From: Asterias rubens
Lineage: Eukaryota > Echinodermata > Asteroidea > Forcipulatida > Asteriidae
Reading direction: 5' to 3'
NCBI RefSeq assembly: GCF_902459465.1
Contig: NC_047068.1
Location: 12,671,195 to 12,735,194, forward strand
DNA length: 64,000 nt
Shown here: piece by piece, positions 33,901 through 44,654 of the stretch
Numbering within the stretch: position 1 is the stretch's first letter
Layout of the letters: each line of letters opens with the position of its first letter
The notes under the pieces: model-generated
Database searches by the model: none
Told to the model about the DNA's origin: nothing
The model's input: the letters and a program-made list of their open reading frames with translations, nothing else
Program-made: the position numbers and the translations under genes

Positions 33901-35572
33901 CATTTATGGGAGTCAAAAATTTGACTCCCCAAAATGGCCGACCGTGTATAGTCGACGAGGTAAAAGGAAAACCGTGCAATTTCGATGCATGTTTGTGTGT
34001 GTCATTGTATTCTACTTTTACAACATCTTTCTACTCATATGCATTTTATAAAAAACAGTTACAAACACCTTTTAAAGACCAACTCGACCGACCCAAGGCA
34101 ACGTGTTCCTTTAAGGAAATAACTGCATCAAATGAAATCATTGGGCCTGTAAGACCAGTGACTGTCTTTACAGGGAACCAGTCTAGCATTGACGATAGCG
34201 GGTGTTGTGTGGCGTAACAAGAGGAGAGGTAACCCCCCCCCCCCCAAACCCATAATGAGATCAATAACCTGTAAAATAGAGATTTTGGGGGGAAATGCTG
34301 ACTTTACCTTAGTCTTGGTTTAAAGACCTTCGCATGGTTTATTTCCTATACCGGCGCTAATTTGCATGGGCAGCGTGCAGTAACTATCGCCTGCTAACTT
34401 TGTGTAGGGTGCAGTTGATTAGCTTCCCCGGGTCGACCCCGATCTGCCACCGCTAGGTTCGAATAGCTTTGACGTCATTCCAGGGGCTCACCCCGGTCAG
34501 CCCCAAGTGGCCTGCTCGTGGAACGGGTCACTTGGGGCTTGCCCGAGGTGCATGACTTCACCACGAGAGGGTGAGTGATCGTTCGATTAGCTCTTGTCAG
34601 GGGCTCACCAGAATGAGCACCGCGGGGTCAACACAGGGAAGCTAATCGAACGCACCCATATTCTCACTACCATGTCGGCATGACAGCACGCCGTATCGCC
34701 GCCCGATAGCTTTGCGCAAGTCTTTTCTTGGTACAGTCGTGAAGAACCGCGCACCCCCTCTCGGGTTTTCACGAGTATTGTATAATTGTATAAGATAATG
34801 ACGTCTTGGACCAAGACTATAGCTTTACCGGTAAATTGACTCAGAACTTCTTGTGCCGCCGTTATTTCAGGAGTGTTGCCGCTTCCTGACTGTCTCTGAG
34901 AGAGGAAGACCTGAGCACCGAGGTTATCAGCCAGCCGCCTGGCTACATCTGGCTGGCTCGTGTAAACGTAAATATGTTCGCTGTCGAACTCTGGAAAAGA
35001 AAGGGGAAAAACACACGTCAAGTTATCTGAAATTTTGAAATTGGTAATTGATTTGGTTATCTGAGCAGAAAAATGGTGAAAAGCTATAAGCCCTTCTTCC
35101 AGACACAGTACTCTTTTCCAGTATGAGAAGGCTGTATGCAATCAGTCCAAAGGCTACTGGCAAAAAAAAAAAAACATTATGGCATTAATGTTACATTCTT
35201 GTTGCTATCGTGTACACTAAAACGAAATTGAATGTTTAATTAGATACGAAATGCGTGAATTTGAATGCAAGTTGATGACATTTTGCTGAAATTGGCCGGA
35301 TTTTAGGCAAGCGATAAAATATTTATCTAGCCTGCATAGGACAACGCCTGTGCATGTGCGATGTTCCAGTAATACATTAGCGCAACAGGTTTTCGTGTGA
35401 ACTTACGCCTAGAGAGAAGCGCCGATCTCACGGCAAAATCTTCCAGGGGCCGCCCGGCGAGCCAGTGGGGGTTCCCGCTCCTCTTCCCCGTGCCGAAGTC
35501 TCCATCAAGAGCGAGCACCACCGCAGCAAAATGTCCACCAGCTGGGGAACTCTGAACATCTGAGTTCTCCAT
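27937..35572 (-). CDS. CMAS: CMP-sialic acid synthetase-like protein with degraded catalytic motifs
   Basis: Eight exons join without frame breaks: 35407-35572, 34829-34990, 32968-33126, 32323-32479, 31597-31790, 30039-30125, 28829-28969 and 27937-28151. They give about 426 residues, close to vertebrate CMAS. All junctions are GT-AG with matching phases. CMAS makes CMP-Neu5Ac from CTP and sialic acid, usually in the nucleus. Order and spacing match CMAS: N-terminal AAVVLALDGD...WLAGRPLEDFAVRSALLS, EGYDSVVSIS, NVNGLFFCA, DSDWLLMEQRVMRIG, then a HAD-like C-terminal part ending AGGRGAFREFCNFL. The nucleotide loop normally reading ARGGSKG-PxKN is here ALDGDFGTGKRSGN, the QATSP segment is SSTSV, the RRQD region is lost, and the HAD Asp segment reads VVLAG. 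Intact splicing with lost active-site residues suggests a constrained pseudoenzyme paralogue; a recent pseudogene is less likely. The acceptor at 28970 follows a poly-A run, so that boundary is the least certain. Confidence 0.85.
28431..28692. mobile_element. Family F foldback element (in last CMAS-like intron)
   Basis: GGTGCGTCCGACTGG...GGATCGACCCCGACTTGCCC at the left pairs imperfectly with GGGTCGACACAGGGAAGCTA...CGAACGCACCC at the right. Internal TTCGAATAGCTTTGACGTCA and GGGGCTCACCC are shared with 34407-34657 and 49961-50193. A run of 15 or more G precedes it (about 28362-28377). Confidence 0.75.
29131..29331. mobile_element. Foldback MITE with TTCGCATTCGCAGGA termini
   Basis: AAGCCCAGTTTATACTTCCT-GCGAATGCGAA at the left is inverted as TTCGCATTCGCAGGATGTAT...GGGTTT at the right. 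TTGACGTCACAAATTCG and CGAATTTGTGACGTCAA extend the pairing. It lies in a CMAS-like intron. Confidence 0.8.
29466..29640. mobile_element. Foldback element rich in GGCTTCGGC
   Basis: GGCCCTTTCGAAGCGACGG-CTTCGGCTTTGGATTCG (29472 onward) is mirrored by CGAATCCAAAGCCGAAGCCG-TGGTTTCGAAAAGGGCC (to about 29637). GC-rich arms contrast with the AT-rich intron. Confidence 0.75.
29701..29947. mobile_element. Family E foldback element
   Basis: GGGCCCAATTTCATAGAGCT-GCTTAAGCAC at the left, inverted GCTTAAGCAGCTCTATGAAA-TTGGCCCC at the right. Same family at 47462-47688, 50446-50681 and 50869-51066. Confidence 0.8.
30255..30581 (+). mobile_element. Family A MITE, divergent and 5'-truncated
   Basis: From ATTGTCAAAGACAAGTATTC to TAGTGTCCAGTGCCT with TTAA after it (30582-30585). 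Confidence 0.7.
30582..31596 (-). other. CMAS-like intron segment, no further feature
   Basis: Intron between the exons at 31597-31790 and 30039-30125. An 80-residue minus-strand open frame at 30891-31142 shows no CMAS similarity and is not needed for the reading frame. Confidence 0.5.
31907..32145 (-). mobile_element. Family A MITE, internally deleted (in CMAS-like intron)
   Basis: TTAA-AGGCAGTGGACTATCAGC at the left and AGTGTCCATTGTATT-TTAA at the right. Orientation is reversed relative to 18775-19139. The segment with TTTCACAGGTTTG is missing. Confidence 0.8.
33237..33411. mobile_element. Family H foldback element (in CMAS-like intron)
   Basis: ATAGACCTTATGCATTGACG-TCAT at the left and ATGACGTCATATGCATAAGG-TCTAT at the right are near-perfect inverted termini. 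Inside are CCGCCATCTTAGAGG and GAGGGCGCCCTACTG. Confidence 0.85.
33728..34110 (+). mobile_element. Family B MITE, complete palindrome
   Basis: TTAA at 33724-33727 and 34111-34114 flank AGGAACACGTTGCCTTGG...CCAAGGCAACGTGTTCCT. The two halves are inverted around TGGGAGTCAAAAATTTGACTCCC (about 33906-33928), so the whole 383-bp element folds back on itself. It lies in a CMAS-like intron. Confidence 0.92.
34407..34657. mobile_element. Family F foldback element (in CMAS-like intron)
   Basis: GGGTGCAGTTGATTAGCTTC-CCCGGGTCGACCCCG at the left and GGGGTCAACACAGGGAAGCT-AATCGAACGCACCC at the right. The interior repeats TTGGGGCTTGCCCGAGGTGC. Confidence 0.78.
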
Positions 35573-36970
35573 TTTCCGCACCAAAAAATGTACTAATGCG
35601 GTGTTTTTTTGTTTGTTGACAAATTGGGCAAATCACCGTTGAGTTGAAGATGCGTAGGAGCGAGGTACTCCTAGCCCAACTTTAAACAAAAGAGGTGCTT
35701 TCAAATTCTGGACATAGTCAATTTCAGCGCAGCAGACCGTGACTGTTGGAGAGAACGCCTAGTATTATAGCGTGGGTTTCTGCTGCTGCGTCTATCAAAA
35801 AGTATTGTAATTATTCCAAGGCTGGGAAGAATTAGAGAGTGTAATATTTTTGGGGTGATTATTCAGGATTATTGATGATATACAAATTAGTTATATCAAA
35901 GTAGGTAGTGCACTAAATATGGGTTTAATAATAGAGGTTTTGCGGCAAACAGAACCAATACTACTCAAAAGATATTTACAAACGGTTAACAAATTCATCG
36001 GACAATTGAACCCCAATATCAACCAGCTGTCATTACGTGATGATGACGTCATCAGGTGTCGAATGTACAGGGGTTTTTTAAGTTGAAAAAATGACAAATT
36101 TTTCTAAGCGCTGTACTTTATTGAATTTGGAAGCTATAGTGTTCATATTTGGGAATATGATAGATAAAGACAAGGGCAACGTTTACAAATTAAATGCCAA
36201 AATCGTATGACCTCTCCTTCCGGTCGTACCGGAAAGTCAAAGTTTGTCTTTGTATAATTTCTCAAAAAATGTGTTTTCGGGGGCTTATCTACACCAAACC
36301 TCAAGATTGGAATTGAATTTAACCTTAAGACTCGTCAGACAACTAAGTCTGAACATCAAGATGATACAAGCTTGATGACAAATAAAAGTTTAATATTTGG
36401 AAAAATCATAACTCATGAATACGCAATGGATTTTTAGAAATCTATACACTCATCGGGTCAACACTTTTTAACTGATTCAGCTAAAATGTTCTGACATGAA
36501 CATAACACTGACCAGACGGGGCCCAAAAACATTGTGTTTGTTTCTACGAACACTAAATTCTAGTAAATTATTGCTTTTCTACAATATGTATCTCATTCTC
36601 ATTGTTGAGTCAGTATGAAATTAATGTTTCCTGTCTGTGACGGGGAAATATTATAATTCTTTGTAAACAACATTTCTCATGGAGCACACCCGTCTTTATA
36701 ATTTCCATCCCTACCTTAATATGTTCCCTTTTCTGTTTTGTAGTCGGTCTAAACGCGTATACCAGTGGGCCTGACCCGCTATCCATCAGTCAGTTTGACA
36801 GACATTAGACTTCTTACAAGGCTGCGATCATGGCGTTTAGTCGACCCGGTAGCCAAGTCAATATTGCCTGAAATAGCGCCCTCTTGTATCTATTAAGTCT
36901 ACGATCGCGAAACTGGTCTCCAGTCTTTATTCAAGAGCCTCAATGTGTGATGTTCAGGCTAGCGATCATA
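35573..36970. other. Intergenic upstream of the CMAS-like gene
   Basis: The promoter of the CMAS-like gene should lie in the first few hundred bases. I see no clear TATA box; the sequence around 35590-35800 is only moderately AT-rich. The remainder holds no recognised exon. AGCGCCCTCTTGTAT, the dispersed CTCF-like motif, is at 36875. Confidence 0.4.
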
Positions 36971-37089
36971 GGGTGCGTTCGTTTAGCTTCCCTGGGTCGA
37001 CCCCGGTGTGTGGCGGGGTTTTTTCCCAGGAAGAATGTGTGCAGATACACACACCGGGGTCGACCCAGGGGAGCTAAACGAACACACCC
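36971..37089. mobile_element. Family F element, short form
   Basis: GGGTGCGTTCGTTTAGCTTC-CCTGGGTCGACCCCGGTGTG is inverted as CACACCGGGGTCGACCCAGG-GGAGCTAAACGAACACACCC. An almost perfect 119-bp hairpin. Confidence 0.88.
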
Positions 37090-37399
37090 ATAGAGAGATT
37101 GCGAGTTAGGGCGTGTGATAGTTACTCGTTGGTGACGTTTTTCGTGGCTGATCGGCAGAGGAATAACCGCAATCTTGAAATCAAGTCTAGACAGAGATCA
37201 GGGTTCGGTCAAAATGAATTGCTCCCTCGTAAATGAACAGAATATGTCACCCTCCGTTGACTGTTAATGCATGTTATTTTTTTGAGACTGACAGAAACAT
37301 GTATGAGTGATCCATGCACACAATTTGGATGCCTATAACGACCTTGAACGTTTTTGTCAGCAATCTTTCACACATACATTGCTCGTCAGTTATGTAACA

Positions 37400-37475
37400 A
37401 ACAAACAAATAACAAACAAACGAACGAACGAACAAACAAACAAACACGCACTTACACACATATAACAAACAAACA
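37400..37475 (+). repeat. (CAAA)n / (CGAA)n microsatellite
   Basis: AACAAACAAACAAATAACAAACAAACGAACGAACGAACAAACAAACAAACACG-type tetranucleotide array. Confidence 0.8.
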
Positions 37476-37519
37476 AACATTTTCTGTTTGGATTCAAATT
37501 TGGCTCAACAAATTTCTTT

Positions 37520-38180
37520 GTTTAGAGCACAGCCGTACGCCTCCCGAGAAGAACTTTCAAAATGAGTCTCTTGTGTTCAACTTTTAAATTGTTTCATAAT
37601 GATTGTTCTGTGACTAATTATTGTAATGGTTTTGTTTTAACTCCAGTTTTCTTGCTGATGCTATTGTCAGTTAATATATGTGTGTCGATAGTTCGCAGCA
37701 AATGGACCAGTGAGTGTTTCCAATCCTCAAGAAAAAATAAAACAGTTAAAGCCAGTGGACACTATTGGTAAATACTCAAAATAATTATTGGCATAACATT
37801 TTTGGGGAGAGGTTGATGGTATAAAACATTGTGAGAAACGGCTCCCTCTGAAGTGCCATAGTTTTCGAGAAAGAAGTAATTTTCCACGAATTTGATTTCG
37901 AGACCTCAGATTTAGAACTTGAGGTCTCGAAATCAACCATCTAAACGCACACAACTTCGTGTGACAAGGGTTATTTTTCTTGCATTATTATCTCGCAAGT
38001 TCGATGACCGATTGAGCTCAAATTTTCACAGGTTTGTTATTTTATGCATATATTGAGATACACCAAGTGTCCACTGCCTTTAAACAACAAAATTGTGCCT
38101 TTGTCACCAAAGTGTCAGATAGGTCTGACAGAAACTTGTCTATTTGTAATATATTCAGCATGATGATCATGGTTTCCTAG
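37520..38180 (+). pseudogene. Duplicated 3'UTR-like sequence of the sulfotransferase gene, split by a MITE
   Basis: GAGCACAGCCGT, TTTTAACTCCAGTTTTC, TATGTGTGTCGATAGTT, TCAAGAAAAAATAA, then (after the MITE) GTGCCTTTGTCACCAAAGTG and GGTCTGACAGAAAC occur in the same order as landmarks at 48990-49260, downstream of the sulfotransferase stop codon. This suggests a relic of a tandem copy, or a segment duplicated from that 3'UTR. No matching coding exons were found upstream of it. Confidence 0.5.
37750..38079 (-). mobile_element. Family A MITE, complete, inserted in the duplicated 3'UTR-like segment
   Basis: TTAA at 37746-37749 and 38080-38083. Begins AGCCAGTGGACACTATTGG and ends AAGTGTCCACTGCCT. 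Reverse orientation. The related sequence near 49200 lacks it, so it serves as a filled/empty site pair. Confidence 0.88.
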
Positions 38181-38472
38181 GGCCATATACATGTACGAGA
38201 CAATTTACATGCAACAGGTCGCGGGCAATCTCACAGAAGAAAAGGCATTTATTTTAATATTTTAGTGCGTGTGCACTCCGACAAGACAGTGTGAATAAAT
38301 GGAGGTGAAGATGGTTTTCAAAAGCCTTGTCAAAGCATCAAAGTACCTGAAGATCAATATAATACAATAAGTATTTGCATAGCGCCGGCCCACAAAGACC
38401 GGAGCATCATACCAGCAGAGCACAAGGCAACCATCAACAACGCCCAGAAAACTTGTCGACATTATTATTTAA

Positions 38473-38826
38473 AGGGAAGGTACACTTTTGGTAATTGTCA
38501 AAGACCAGTGTTCTCACTTGGTGTGTGTATCCCAACATAAGCATATAACAAGACTGTACAAATTTGAGCTCAATTGGTCATCGGAGTTGCGAGAAAATGA
38601 TGAAAGGAAAAAACACCCTTGTTGGACGAATTTGTGTGCTTTCAGAGAGGAATAAAAGACTTCTAGCTTAGTGAGAAATTACCTCTTTCTCAAAATCTAT
38701 GCTACTTCAGAGGGAGCCGTTTCTCACAATGTTTTCTACTATCATGACAGCTCTCCAATGCTCGTTACAAAGTCAGTTTTTAAGTTAATATTTGTTTTGA
38801 GTAATTACCAAACGTGTACATTCCCT
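38473..38826 (+). mobile_element. Family A MITE, AGGGAAGGTACAC subfamily
   Basis: TTAA-AGGGAAGGTACACTTTTGG...GTGTACATTCCCT-TTAA. The body keeps the family order, but the GAGACC/GGTCTC hairpin is replaced by a shorter segment. Same subfamily as 45588-45941. Confidence 0.85.
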
Positions 38827-39616
38827 TTAAGCAACGTGTTGATACGACGACTATTATTTAATACTGGACGCTTTACACACATTTGTGGAATACCTATATT
38901 ATGATCTTTCTGCCGTCATTAGTTTGGGCGCTTAGAATTTTTTACCGTCGCCTCACTCCTCCCGTTGCCTTTTTTTTGTGGCAAGAGTTAGATAATTGTA
39001 TAACGTTACCAACAATTTAAATTAGATTGGCCTGTAAATGCCGAGCCAAAAAAAAATGCCTGCAACTGCATACGCGAAATAATGAATAATAGTCAATATC
39101 TATCACTTACAACATTAACCAATGCGCAGGTTCTTCCCGGTGAGGGGCAAACACCACCAAGCCAAGTCCAATTCTGCTACATTGGCCAAAGGAACATATA
39201 GTGAAGGAAACTATCTTAATATTAAAGAACCTTCCCTGACCAGAGCTGATGGTGAAGTGGACGAGCTTTTGCTACATGTATATCAAAGATTATAGAGCGA
39301 CGCAAGGCACAATATGCGGAACTGAAGCTTTATCTAGTGTTGGAAAGTGAAATACGCATGGGCGCCATTTCAGCCCGAGTTCAGCATCTTGCTCTATAAT
39401 CTTTGGCTATATGCACCCCTCATTATTGCTACGGTTCAGCGGTGTTCAACAGAAGAAGGAAACAAAAGCGTGCGTCTTTTGTGCACCAAGAAGGCTTTAT
39501 TTATTCTTAAAGGAATTCATTACACCTTGCTTGCGAAAGCTTGCTAGAAACTCCTTGCTCCCGCTGTGTATTAAACAGATTTCCAGATTCCATGAAGCTG
39601 AATAATAATTGACACG
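38827..39616. other. Upstream region of the sulfotransferase gene
   Basis: No exon recognised before ATG 39617. Sequence at 39130-39600 becomes less AT-rich and may include the promoter and 5'UTR. No confident TATA box. Confidence 0.35.
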
Positions 39617-41236
39617 ATGACGATCAAGGATTTAAAGAAGTCTCTGCCTGTGTGCTGTTTTGTCGCCTCATTCCTCCTGGCCTTTGCTTGGATAGGAAAC
39701 TACCGACACTCATCATCTTCGAGTGAACGCAACGTGAGCAAACTGAGTAGAGTAAGAGACGCCGGAGTTACGACGAGCCTGCTTAATGAATCATTTGCAA
39801 TATCACATGGTAAAGGTAAATACTGTGTAGAGCCATGGTCCTCCATGGTAGAGCTATAATTATAGACTTTTATTATGCTGCCTCCATCTTGGTCATGTTC
39901 ATCGTATCGAATAACAATAATGAATGCTAAATAATAACTTTGCTCATAGGAACCAGACTATTTTGTTATTCCAGCCTAGACTTGGTTACATCATGGTTAC
40001 ATTGACATCAATTCAAGATGGCTGTACAATGATAAAGGTCTATTGAGTATCACGATTAACCAACCCTGTTATGACTAGTGAGTGCCAAACGCACCATGTG
40101 CCCGTAACTTTCAAAATAATGTTGCATCCGATCAGAACAAAATAAAAAATTGAGTTTTACAATATTTATCTGTTTAATTTCTAAACAGCTCTACACCCTC
40201 GATCATTAAATGTTGAACTTGGATTACCTTGACCCTATGTAATTGTTGACCTTTACTTCCGCCAACCGGAAGCGGAACCATATCTCAAGCACTACACACC
40301 ATTTACCACGAGTGTCTCATCTTTCCCCAGTGTACCCTACTCCTAATATACATCTTAAAAGGGCCAATACAACTATAGGTGCGTTCGTTTAGCTTCCCTG
40401 GGTCGACCCCAGTGTGTGACGGGTTTTTTTCCAGGACGAACGTGTGCAGATAATTACCCACCTTCGTCCTGGAAAAAAAGCCGCCACACACCGGGGATGA
40501 CTCAGGGAAGCTAGACGAACGCACCATAAATACATCCCCTAGCCAAGGACGAACCCAAATGGAGAAAACCCAAACAAAAGTAACGGATTTGGATCAGGGG
40601 CTGAACAAGTATTAACCACTATTACCCGCAGGTATTCAACCCCACACATAACAAAAGACAGTGACAGGACGCAACAGACTATACAAAGCGTACAAAAGAC
40701 TAGACACTACATAATGCCCAGAGCGCATGACCAAAATGGTAGAGAAGCACAGCCTGCTTTACAGAGCATAATAACTTTTTAAAAGGTTCTATAAGTACAC
40801 AAAATTTTGTTTTTAATATTGTTTTTTTTTTTGGTTATATATATTTAGCTTTTACACTATGTGAGACCGCAGTATTTCTTTCCACAGAGGCATGTTGAAA
40901 GTGTCAACGGCCATGTCCATCAGGTCTGTCTTAAGATAAAAGGTTTAACCTAATTTTGCTAAAACAGTACTGGTCTTGTAATTACGAAAAACTGATTCTC
41001 TTGGTTATCCCTACAAGACCGTGCATTGGAGTGAATTTTACTAATTTTGCTATAATAGCAAAGGTCAGATATAGGCCTACCAAATCATAGTATATTAGCT
41101 TTTCGGTGAAACTTTTGTTTTAATTCATTTTTTACTTTTTTACTTATCAGACTGTGTGAATGGAAATACCACACTCGAACCTGATGCAGGAATGGAGTCC
41201 TCCTTGCTTTGGAAACCCAAAACTGACGATGTAAGT

Positions 41237-41272
<36 letters not shown>

Positions 41273-44200
41273 TTCAGACCATTCAACCCCCATGGTCTGA
41301 ACATCCAAGAAGGAAATTACTTATAAACCTTTTGTTTTGCTATCTCCTTATCCCCACAGATATCCCTTTTTTCCCTTTTCCCACCCTTGATAATGTCATT
41401 TGTGTTTCCATCTTCTTGTGGTCAAACCAGCCTCTTCCCTTCAACCGCACCCACTATTTTTGTCTCGCTATATTCATTGTTTTTAGGCCATCCCTTGTTT
41501 TTGTTATGCTTGCTATCCAACTCCATTCATTACACGTATTTCCACTTGACTTTTTATGATACACTTAAGCCTTCTTCACGCTACAGAGCCATTTCCCATG
41601 AAATAAACTCCCGGGAATATCCCGGGAGTTTTTAGTTAACCCCACCGCCACCCCAGCAACCGTTCTCACTATCCTTCCAAGGAACATGCACGGTCGATTT
41701 ACGAAAAACATTTTACCCCGGGGTTAACTTCCTTAACCATACCCCTGAGCAGGGTTAATTATTTCCCAGGAATAAGTTACTTCCCGGAAAGTTCCAGGGA
41801 GTTGTTTTGTATTGTGAGAAGATCGACCAAAAGTTCCAGCCGTGAATTTCCCGGGAATTACCCGGGAATTTCCCGGGAATTACCTATAAGCCATTTTCAC
41901 ACAACATAGACATCCCCGAGCTGTATAATTGTGATTGGTTTTTTTTTTTATCCTGTGTCTTCTATTTTATTATTCGTTTTGTGTGAAGGTAAATCTCAAG
42001 GTGATTTTCATTCGCATCCCTAAAACTGGAAGCCGTACGATGGGGGGCCTGGTTGAACAACAACTCAGCGGAAAGGGATTTCGTCATGTCGTCGTCAAAT
42101 TCTCGAAGGTAACACAAAATGTTTTTATAGTTGTTTGCGTTATTCAAATTTTTGTAGTATAGGGCCTTCCTACCAATTTCAGTTAGACCGTTCTGTGCAT
42201 GCAAAACCCTTATTTATCAACTCATTTGAAAAGCTCCTTTATCTGCATTATCCAACAAATTTCATAAAAGCACTTCTCTCTATCTCGACGTGAGGAACAC
42301 GTTGCCTTGGATCGGACGAGTTGGCAGTATAAAAAACATTTGTAACCATTTGTTATAAAATGCATAATGGTTGGAAAGATGTTTTAAAAGTAGAATACAA
42401 TGATCCACACAAATTTTCACTCACAAAAATGGCCAACCGTGTTAGTCGACGACGTAAAAGGAAAACCGCGCAATTTCGAGACATATTTGTGTGGATCATT
42501 GTATTTGACTTTTAAAACATCTTTCCAACCATATGCATTTTGTAGCAAACGGTTACAAACGCCTTTGAAAGACCAACTCGACTGATCCAAGAAAACGTGT
42601 TCCTTTAAAGTCACCTGGAAGTGGTATTTTTTCAAAATAAAGCTTTTGTCACTAATATATGTGTTTTGATGAGTGGAATGTGAATAAACAGTTAACTAAG
42701 GTTTTAAAAAATCAGTTCTTATGTTATTTACAAATTTAAGAGTAGACCCCGACCCGAGAGGGCGCTGTCCGTGACGTCAATCGAGGCAGACTTTTCCTGT
42801 AATGCGTAGAGTAAACCCAATTGCAAAGTACATGTGTACGGACCAAGTCGTGAGTTTGTTCGTTTAAAAAAAAAATGCCGACCAAGTGTATTGCTGCTGA
42901 ATGCAGAAAAACACTTTTTGAAATGCACCAACTCACGACTTGGACGTACATGTACTTTGCACGTGTGTTTACTATACGCATTGCAGGCAAAGTCTGCCTC
43001 GATTGACGTCACAAAAGGGGTAGGCGGAGTCAGCCCCCCAAACAACTTTATATATTTGTTAAACATATAAATCGTGACAAACAATTACTAAAAAAATTGT
43101 TTTATTGTTCGTAAGCATATACTCTTATGTTTGAAAGAAAAACAAATTCTATTTCCAGGTGACTTTAAGTGTTGGCCATAGGCAGAATAAGCTCCATGTA
43201 TAATTTGAAAGGTACTTGCTGCGTATGCACAGCCCAAACGCAAATTTGTGTCTACATGTTCTAGCAATTAGCCGTATTTTGTAATGCCGGTTTCGCCTGA
43301 TTTTGTTCGCTGCTGTCAGTACCACTTTGTAAAATTGATGAGTGTTCTTAATGGTAAAAACCAAATAATTTCGCACCAGCAAGACGATCTTAGCAATTGT
43401 ATATCACTGTCACTGTTGGCGAATAGGGGCCACATGCTGTATAAAGTAACATGGTGATAAGTAGGTGTAACTCATATATAATAATTAGATGTTGCTAAGT
43501 TTATGAAATTACATTCCCTATACAAACTCAATTTCGTTCATGCGGAAATTGTTAAGCTGATTCCACTGTAACTGTAGATGTCATTCTCATTATATAGGGT
43601 CATAATCCTGTTTTACATTCTTTCTGACAGGTCGAAGGTGACAAACGCAGAATCTTCAGTCAAAAAGGGAAGGTTCTTTTTTCCGGACATACAAGACATA
43701 TGGAATTTCAATGGTAAATGAGAATAAAACAATAGATGAAATATGGGACGGTGGGGGGGGGGCCGTCACAAGTTTTCAAAATGTTCAAGTCGTACAGACA
43801 ATACTACTTTTGAGGACCTGCCCTTCCCCAAAGTAGGTTTCTTTTAAAATGTATGCACATAACTCAAATATAAAAATGTATGTACATAACTCAAATATAA
43901 ACATAATCTTATGGTTTCTAGCCCCCTCTCTAGCATTGCAAACTTTGGACATCCCCTAACTTAACACCAACAACTATACTGCGTTCGTAGATAACGAACC
44001 ACACTAATTACAAATTTAATCTCTATAAAAACATGCCACTATACATGAACCCATTTAAAGGAACTTTACAGAATTGTTTTTTGCTAACAAAACAGTTGCT
44101 GGTAGTGTAACCACTTTATGTAATCCACCATTATACATAAACTGACAAAACTGTAGATGTTTGAGATCGATCGGCCATCTGGGTAACGAGAGAATAGTGA

Positions 44201-44619
44201 AAATTGATTACAAATTGTGCATTGCATCGATGCCAAAATAAAAATGAATAAACCGCTCACTGAGCGATAAACTCCAAACGCGAAGTTAGATTATTTATTT
44301 CTCATCAAACATGACATTTCAGACAGACATATTTCAAGGGATGTTTTCTACTATCATCATCATTAGACCATGTAAGTTTTATGTAAATCTGTGATCTTCA
44401 AGATTTGTGTTTCATACAATTTCTGTAACGTTCCTTTAATCTAAAATCATTGTCAAAGGCCACGGTCAAATACTTAAGCACAGACTTCAGGAAAAGATGA
44501 GAGGTGGTTTTTGTGTTTGGTGTTTGTTTGTTTGTTTGTTTGCGTGTTTGCGTGTTTGCTTGCGTGCTTGCTAGCTGCTTGTTTGCTTGCTTGCTTGCTC
44601 GCTCGTTTGTTTGTTTGTT

Positions 44620-44654
<35 letters not shown>

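Noticed and set aside
37354-37587. Open frame over the CAAA/CGAA array
   Set aside because: Microsatellite translation, not a gene.
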